In this document: piece after piece, positions 59,401 to 64,000 of the stretch
Numbering within the stretch: the stretch's first letter is position 1
Layout: each line of letters opens with the position of its first letter
Assembly (NCBI GenBank): GCA_018340375.1
Contig: JAFFJZ010000010.1
Location: 2,728,001 to 2,792,000 of the forward strand
Direction of reading: 5' to 3'
DNA: 64,000 bases
Source of the DNA: Gonatopus flavifemur
Lineage: Eukaryota; Arthropoda; Insecta; Hymenoptera; Dryinidae
Translations under genes and position numbers: made by a program
Notes under the pieces: generated by a model
Database searches by the model: none
What the model was told of the DNA's origin: nothing
The model's input: the letters and a program-made list of their open reading frames with translations, nothing else

Positions 59401-62400
59401 TTTCAAAACCATACCCACATAGCACAAAATGTCTCAATGACATTGCCAGAATATTATATCTGAAATATGCAATATTCTAGCAGACATCTCAAGAATATTG
59501 TCAGAATGTCTTATGTCACTACCTTTGTGACATTCTGAAATATTTCTGAGATCATTTCAAGGATATTTTATACAGGAAAACATCTTATAATTACGCGTAT
59601 TAAAAATGGTACAAAGTACTGCTTTTGGTGAAAAAAAAATTCTCTCCAGAGTGAATTCCTCTGCAAATGTTGTATAGAATATGATTCGGATGACGTTATG
59701 AGAGAGAACTACACATTGAAAGTTGGATAGTAGGAAAGTTTCCTCAGTGAGGATCGAAACCCAGTTCTCCGAGTCATAGACGAAGCCTCTATCACCTGAG
59801 CTAATCACTGAGATGACTTCAATACCCTCAAAGTGCCACTCTTGGTCATCATAATGATGTGTTCCTGATAAATTCGTTCCCGTGGGACATAGACCAATCA
59901 ATTCAGAATCCTCTGAAGAGGTTTCTTTCGCCCTCGATTTGTAAATTTCACTAAGTATCGGGTCTGAAGAATAAAAATGTCTACTGCCACATAAAATATT
60001 GCTACTGAAATATTTTCAGAATATTTCATTTGCGACAAACATGGGATATCCCTCATCATAGATTCCCAGAACATTGCAGAATATCATATGTACAATATTT
60101 CAATTCCACAATTCTCAGAATATTTGTGATGAAATATTCTATCCGCAGTATCTATGGAATCTCGTTGAAATATTTAATATAGAATGTTTCGAGTGAGATA
60201 TTTGTGATATTCTGAGAATATTACTGAGACATTGTGTGCTATGTGGAATAGGTGCATACACAAGAAATAGGGATGAGCGATACTTGACAGTATCGATATT
60301 TTTTATAAAACTGTTATAAAATTTGGATCGATATTTTATCAAGTTCAATATAATCTCGAAAAATTTTCAATGAAAAGTGTCGATAATGTCAATTATCGCC
60401 AATCTCTAATCAGAAACAGAAGTATCAATTAGGTTTGGTAATTGATATGAATACGATTATCCAAGCAGGATAAAACGAATTAAGAATAACAAATTGCTAT
60501 TCTGGTTTCAATCAATGTATGGGCAGTGCTCAATTCTTTCATTAATATGAATCTATCGTCACTGTTAATCCCGTGTGTGGGTTAAATGCAATTTCAGTGA
60601 AAATCCGGTGTAATCGTATTTCGATTGAAATTATGTACGGAGGTCTTTCGGTGTGAACTGGGTGGAATTTGACGTATTATCTATTCCCTTTACCCAGGTA
60701 GCACACGCACGTTCTATATAAGAATATACGTTGAGGATATTCGAATATTCTATGGAGATTCTCATTACGTCCCTAACAGCACAGTCCTTCGCATCTCCGT
60801 GGAGATCACGGAGATGCGACGAAGTGTGCTGTTAGGGGTGCGAATATATTGTACGCACATTTTCAGAATGTTTGAATGAGACTGTTTTAAATATTCTCAG
60901 AATATCCCGTACACAGAAAAAAAAACTATCTCGTATCAAGACAATATTGTTTTCGTTATATATGAAACACGGATTGTCTTAGTTCAATGCAATTTGCTTT
61001 GAATCAAACACAGGAAAAAACAAAATTCTTGATTCAAAGCAAATTGCATTGAACTAAGACAATCCGTGTTTCATATATAACGAAAACAATATTTTCTTGA
61101 TATAAGATAGTTTTTTTTTCTGTGTACAGCACCGGACATTTCGACGTGGCCTCTACGTTGCCTCCACGTGGAATCTTCGTTCATCCACGTAGAGTTCACA
61201 GAGATGCGACGTAGAAATCGGTGGATGTGCTATTAGGGATGATGCCACGAATATTGTGGGAATATTAGAAAAGAATGCTGTTAACATAGAAATTTCCGTC
61301 AATATAAACCCATGCATGGCACCGAAAACTACTTCACAATCAATTCTTTTGATCATTAAACATCTATAGTCATGAATTGTTATCAATATTATGGATTAAC
61401 ATGGATGGATGAGATACTTATGATCGCAACAGGCAACCCGTACAGCACAACCACCGATCCTCCACCTAGGACTTCGGTGGACTGGAGATGGAGAATTGGT
61501 GGAGAAATGGGAGCCGTGGAAATAAGGGAGAAATAAGGGAGAGTCTCCGTTGAGGCGACGGAGAAATGTCCGCCCCCTGTATTTTCAATATAATTCTTAT
61601 TGGTGCATTTACGTAACCAAATCTGAATGTATGAATTCACGGATTTAAGTTTTACTGGAAATACAGGGGGCGGACATTTCTCCGTCGCCTCTCCGTTGCC
61701 TCAACGGAGACTCTCCCTTATTTCTCCCTTATTTCCACGGCTCCCATTTCTCCACCAATTCTCCACCTCCAGTCCACCGAAGTCAGAGAAGATTCGCGAT
61801 ATTAAAATGCCCCTCTCATAAATTTACTATTCCCCAATCACAAATTGAAATAATATATTATCCAAGAGTCTGTAGCCTGTCAACAACATTATCCGCCATT
61901 ACCGAATGCATGTCATGACGGTATTTGCGCATGCGCTGTTCATCAATCTCCCTATAAAGTTTGTACGCATATTGTACGAACGTTCCTAGAATGTTCCAAA
62001 CAGTCTCTTTCAAATGTTCTAAGAATCTTCTACGCTTTTTGTGAGAATATTTGATCAAGTACATTTTACGGATGTTGTGAGAATATTCTCAGAATATTCT
62101 GTGTTACATGGGTATTTGGACCTGAAAACACGAAATATTAATTTATCGAAAATCGGCTACGTGTTTCTATGCGGAATGTTGTTTCAGAGATGTGATAATA
62201 ATTAGGAATGAAAGAATAGAAAATTATTTGAGTTATGCTGTGTGCCGATTTGAAAAAAACGTGATAGAATATCGATTCTTCGAACATGATAGAATAAAGT
62301 TTAAACATGCTTGAAAATGTTTCCACCGATATCTATTGGTGAATCGGAGAAGTTAGAAATCGAATGGTGAGACATAAATGCTGTACCCGACAAGCAGGTG

Positions 62401-63874
62401 TCGTATTCACCGCAGGTAATTGTTTCGGAGCAGTCGGAAGGGGCGAAAGGGAGAGCTCGAAATTCCAATGAAACCGATTCCTGGCAGATATAAAACCGTT
62501 TGTCTCTTATTGTAAAGGGTTTGAAGGCATAGGCGTGTCTACAGTGGGTGCCGTGGATGCGCTGGCACCCACAATTCACAGTGTAATATATAATTTTTCA
62601 AATCTAATATTCTAATGTCTAATATCTAACATCTAATGTCTAATGTTTATTTCTTCCCACAACAATATTATGCACAAAGAACAATATCGTGTAAAAAATG
62701 TCAATTCAACACAAAAAGAAGGTAACTGACCTCTGAGTGGAAAATTTTCAAAATTATATATAATTCGAGTATAGTTCAATACAGTTTATATATAAATTAT
62801 ATATAATTCCGAAAAATTCTACACTGGGCACGTACAATTTGGCTATCCTGGACACGCCTATGTTCGAAGGATCTTTCAATCCAATGAAAAAAATCAATTT
62901 TTTGAAATTTCATCAACTGTACGTAATAAGCGATACAAATTGAGCGTTCTGAAAATTGAATATTTTCCCGAGGAGAAAATGAAGCTTCAGCGAACGTTCA
63001 GATTAGATCTGTTCTGTTCATGAGAGACAATTTTTAGACTCACAAACGTTTGAGAAAGGTACTACAAACGTTGAAATGTCCGCCTCAAAATACTTTCAGG
63101 AAACATACATGGAACGTTCGTTGAAGGTTCATCGAAAGTTTGAGGAAACTTCACCAAAATATCTATACTTAGATTAATTTATAATAATTTATGTTTATAA
63201 ATTAATTGATTTATCATATAAATTGATAAAAATTAATATAAATATAAATATTTTTGTGAAGCTTCGTCAAACCTTCGATGAACCTTCAGCGAACGTTCCA
63301 TCTATGTTCCCTGAAAGTATTTCGAAGCGGACAGCTCAACGTCTGTAGAACCTTTGTCGAACGTTTGTGGATCTAAAAGTTAGCTTTCATGAACCTTCGG
63401 CCCAATCTATACAGATCTAATCTGAACGTCCACTGGAGCTTCATGTTCTCTTCGGGTACTTGCGATAACTGAGTATTTATTTGATGATGAACAGATCGAT
63501 ACTCACAAATGTAAACGAAATCTTTTTTTGTTCATGCAGATAAGAAAAATATGATGTATCCTTCAAATCGTTTCACATGGATCTTGTACTTGAAAGTGAT
63601 TCGAAACTCAAAAAAAAAAATCTAATTCCAATTGTTATGTCTTTCATCTCAATCTCATGATAATACTCACTGGTTTTGATGACAAATGCTTTTGAATCTG
63701 TGTAACCTCCGCTGGTAAAAGCTCGCATTCTGACATCATAATACGTGTTAGGCTTGAGAGGTCCATTACAGTACAACCTTATATCGGTATTGAAAGATAT
63801 TTCCTTGCAGGTTAAATCTTCCCCAAGTGTATATTTGACCGCTTTCATATGGCCATAATCCACAACGTCATTAG
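55448..63874 (-). CDS. Receptor protein tyrosine phosphatase, R3-like (3' part; 5' end beyond window)
   Basis: Minus-strand exons in coding order: 63671-63874, 59219-59324, 57648-57874, 57493-57569, 57294-57428, 57101-57223, 56894-57042, 56669-56804, 56526-56592, 56348-56440, 55873-55974, 55742-55795 and 55448-55659. All 12 junctions keep frame with GT/AG sites. Order: membrane-proximal fibronectin-like domain, one transmembrane segment, juxtamembrane region, a single PTP domain and a tail of about 150 residues. PTP signatures are intact: KKNRYSDILPYD, DYINASFI, CQGP, WPDHDVP (general acid Asp at 56992-56994), HCSAGIGRTGT (nucleophile Cys at 56896-56898) and MVQRESQY. It should remove phosphate from tyrosines at the cell membrane. 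Single-domain FN3 receptors in insects are Ptp10D, Ptp4E and Ptp52F; I cannot say which this is. Confidence 0.93.
56669..57042 (-). CDS. RPTP exons with WPD loop and catalytic P-loop
   Basis: Two exons, 56894-57042 and 56669-56804, split within the catalytic signature: CAT TGC AG|T GCT GGA gives His-Cys-Ser-Ala-Gly. The first holds LHFKDWPDHDVPEDFDP, the second AGIGRTGTLVAIDILLQHL and FGTVYRLRHHRINMVQRE. All catalytic residues (Asp of WPD, Cys, Arg at 56789-56791, Gln of MVQ) are present, so activity is expected. Confidence 0.95.
57648..57874 (-). CDS. RPTP exon: juxtamembrane region and start of PTP domain
   Basis: It opens VLRRFIHSEMTGSPVPAPF and continues with FISHCQQLVDNPGKLSNEFK, the usual helix before the catalytic domain, and ends KKNRYSDILP with the KNRY motif. 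Acceptor TTTTTAG, donor GTACGA (a weak but allowed donor). Confidence 0.92.
58674..58876. mobile_element. About 200-bp inverted-repeat element, copy 2 (in RPTP intron)
   Basis: GTTTAAATCGTTTAATGAAACG at the left faces CGTTCTTTAAAACGATTCAAAC at the right. The interior shares CAAATAAC, GATAATTCATCAG and TTTTGTGAGTTTGGA.TTT with the copy at 31370-31566. Confidence 0.6.
59219..59324 (-). CDS. RPTP exon: transmembrane segment
   Basis: It joins the previous exon as ACC A|AT GCT (Thr-Asn-Ala). It encodes the uncharged stretch ITVVIGIVFGILFLGIITTM followed by LLVKKC, a type I membrane anchor with positive residues on the inner side. The donor is GTAAGT. Confidence 0.9.
59414..60245. mobile_element. 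832-bp element with CCCACATAGCACA ends (in RPTP intron)
   Basis: The left end CCCACATAGCACAAAATGTCTC and right end GAGACATTGTGTGCTATGTGG are near-perfect complements. Next to each end are many AGAATATT / AATATTCT words. A tRNA-like segment sits in the middle at 59743-59815. It appears to be a long relative of the short AGTAACACAG/AGATAGCACA MITEs that took up other DNA. Confidence 0.7.
59743..59815 (-). other. tRNA-like sequence inside the 832-bp element (SINE head or tRNA relic)
   Basis: Minus strand: TTAGCTCAGGTGATAGAGG (59786-59804) matches the A-box region of tRNAs and GGTTTCGATCC (59751-59761) resembles a B box. TCAGTGA before and TCACTGA after form a perfect 7-bp stem, though its spacing is not fully canonical. 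It is not a normal tRNA gene, because the T arm does not close. Confidence 0.45.
60774..60838. mobile_element. 65-bp palindromic mini-element
   Basis: CCCTAACAGCACAGTCCTTC and CATCTCCGTG on the left face CACGGAGATG and GAAGTGTGCTGTTAGGG on the right. It shares the CCCTAACAGCA end with the 38838/45449 family but has an unrelated interior. Confidence 0.6.
60911..61125. mobile_element. 215-bp foldback with almost perfect 97-bp arms
   Basis: The left arm (60911-61007) starts ACACAGAAAAAAAAACTATC and the right arm (61029-61125) ends GATAGTTTTTTTTTCTGTGT. The arms also share AACACGGATTGTCTTAGTTC and its complement. The loop is about 21 bases. Very few mismatches suggest a recent insertion. Confidence 0.85.
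61126..61236. mobile_element. About 110-bp element with ACAGCAC / GTGCTATTAGGG ends
   Basis: ACAGCACCGGACATTTCGACG at the left and the segment ending GGTGGATGTGCTATTAGGG at the right. It contains several ACGTGGA / TCCACGT words in both orientations. It resembles the right part of the 45424-45796 element. Confidence 0.4.
61440..61785. mobile_element. Foldback element with about 115-bp G+C-rich arms
   Basis: The left arm 61472-61585 (GGTGGACTGGAGATGGAGAA onward to GTCCGCCCCCTGTATTT) is the complement of the right arm 61659-61782 (AAATACAGGGGGCGGAC onward to CCAGTCCACCGAAG). The right arm has about 11 extra bases where a GAGGCAACGGA unit is doubled. Minus- and plus-strand frames through it are mirror artefacts. 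Confidence 0.75.
62733..62828. repeat. A+T-rich dispersed repeat (ATTATATATAATT family), copy 3
   Basis: CTGAGTGGAAAATTTTCAAA at the left and TCCGAAAAATTCTACACTGGG at the right are approximate complements around two AATTATATATAATT cores. It has the best-defined edges of the three copies. Confidence 0.5.
62981..63443. mobile_element. 463-bp imperfect palindrome rich in GAACGTTC
   Basis: The left arm (62981-63170) begins GAAGCTTCAGCGAACGTTCA and has CAGATTAGATCTGT. The right arm (63262-63443) contains ACAGATCTAATCTGAACGTC and ends GAGCTTCAT. Inner copies of GAACGTTC(G/C), AACCTTC and AAGTTTG recur on both sides of an A/T-only loop. It ends about 230 bases before the FN3 exon. Confidence 0.7.
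63671..63874 (-). CDS. RPTP exon: membrane-proximal fibronectin-like domain
   Basis: 68 codons worth of sequence, acceptor TTTTGGTAG and donor GTGAGT. It reads through GHMKAVKYTLGEDLTC and NGPLKPNTYYDVRMRAF, followed by DSKAFVIKT. LKPNTxYxVRMRAFT is the typical F/G strand of a fibronectin III-like unit in front of the membrane in R3-type phosphatases. Two cysteines (LTC and LYC) may bridge. Confidence 0.88.
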
Positions 63875-64000
63875 CTACCAAAAATATTATTTTTAATCAT
63901 CTCTCTTATCTCAAGCGTGATTCACCTTTTTAACATTTTCATCGTACGAATGAAATGATAAAGTTAATATCTGGACAAAATACTTGTGATAAAAATCTCA
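63875..64000 (-). other. Start of the next upstream RPTP intron
   Basis: Sequence upstream of the 63874 acceptor. No further exon is seen before the window ends, so the signal peptide and other extracellular domains lie outside. Confidence 0.6.

Larger units (their letters stand above)
60692..62114. mobile_element. 1.42-kb composite with ACCCAGGTAGCACA / TGTGTTACATGGGT ends
   Basis: The outer ends ACCCAGGTAGCACA and TGTGTTACATGGGT are imperfect complements and match the AGTAACACAG/CATAGCACA family. Between them lie at least four separate palindromic blocks: 60774-60838, 60911-61125, 61126-61236 and 61440-61785. It therefore looks like a small MITE that has been repeatedly inserted into. It lies entirely inside the RPTP intron. 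Confidence 0.55.

Noticed and set aside
61153..61821. Several frames around 61.2-61.8 kb sharing GGGHFSVAS
   Set aside because: The shared peptide arises from the two arms of the foldback at 61440-61785.
61858..62064. Basic minus-strand 68-residue frame (SHKKRRRFLEHL)
   Set aside because: Lies inside the composite MITE at 60692-62114 and is built from its GAATGTTC/AGAATATT repeats.
55448..63874. Possibility that the phosphatase is a wasp polydnavirus PTP gene
   Set aside because: Those genes lack introns, receptor domains and a membrane segment; this one has 13 exons, an FN3-like domain and a TM segment, so it is a normal cellular receptor gene.

Overview
The window is A+T-rich nuclear DNA from an animal with short coding exons, GT/AG introns of very uneven length and a heavy load of small palindromic transposons. 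The gene set (a MOXD1/DBH-like copper monooxygenase, a PPP1R14-type phosphatase inhibitor, the spliceosomal thioredoxin-like protein Dim1, and a receptor tyrosine phosphatase) and the style of the repeats suggest an insect, plausibly a hymenopteran. That assignment is inference, because no species-specific marker was identified. There are no bacterial operons, CRISPR arrays or rRNA genes.

Layout: (1) 1-21145 holds no exon I could recognise. It is probably upstream intron or intergenic DNA of the monooxygenase gene and is full of inverted-repeat elements and one dead LINE fragment. (2) 21146-42459, plus strand: six joined exons of a copper type II ascorbate-dependent monooxygenase, from the end of the DOMON domain to the stop codon. 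The 5' end is not seen. (3) 42460-51645: gene-free stretch with several short transposons, including a composite element with at least three insertions. (4) 51646-53739, minus strand: PPP1R14/CPI-17-like protein phosphatase 1 inhibitor with two possible first exons. (5) 54131-55007, plus strand: Dim1/TXNL4A, complete, head-to-head with (4) across about 390 bp. (6) 55448 to beyond 64000, minus strand: 3' part of a receptor protein tyrosine phosphatase (last fibronectin-like domain, membrane segment, one intact PTP domain, tyrosine-containing tail), convergent with Dim1. Its 4.3-kb intron between 59325 and 63670 is largely nested foldback elements.

The genes are functionally unrelated neighbours and do not form a pathway. 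The most interesting observations are: (a) the monooxygenase keeps all five copper-binding histidines, but the CuM methionine of the DBH/PHM family is threonine here; (b) the phosphatase tail carries two ITIM-consensus tyrosines plus a third similar motif, and three of its small exons are frame-neutral and could be skipped; (c) the phosphatase-inhibitor gene has an upstream first exon that joins in perfect phase and shares a divergent promoter region with Dim1; (d) elements are nested inside elements, with an unbroken copy elsewhere in the window that marks the insertion point. Exon boundaries were set by reading splice sites and codon phase by eye; no alignment or database search was run.
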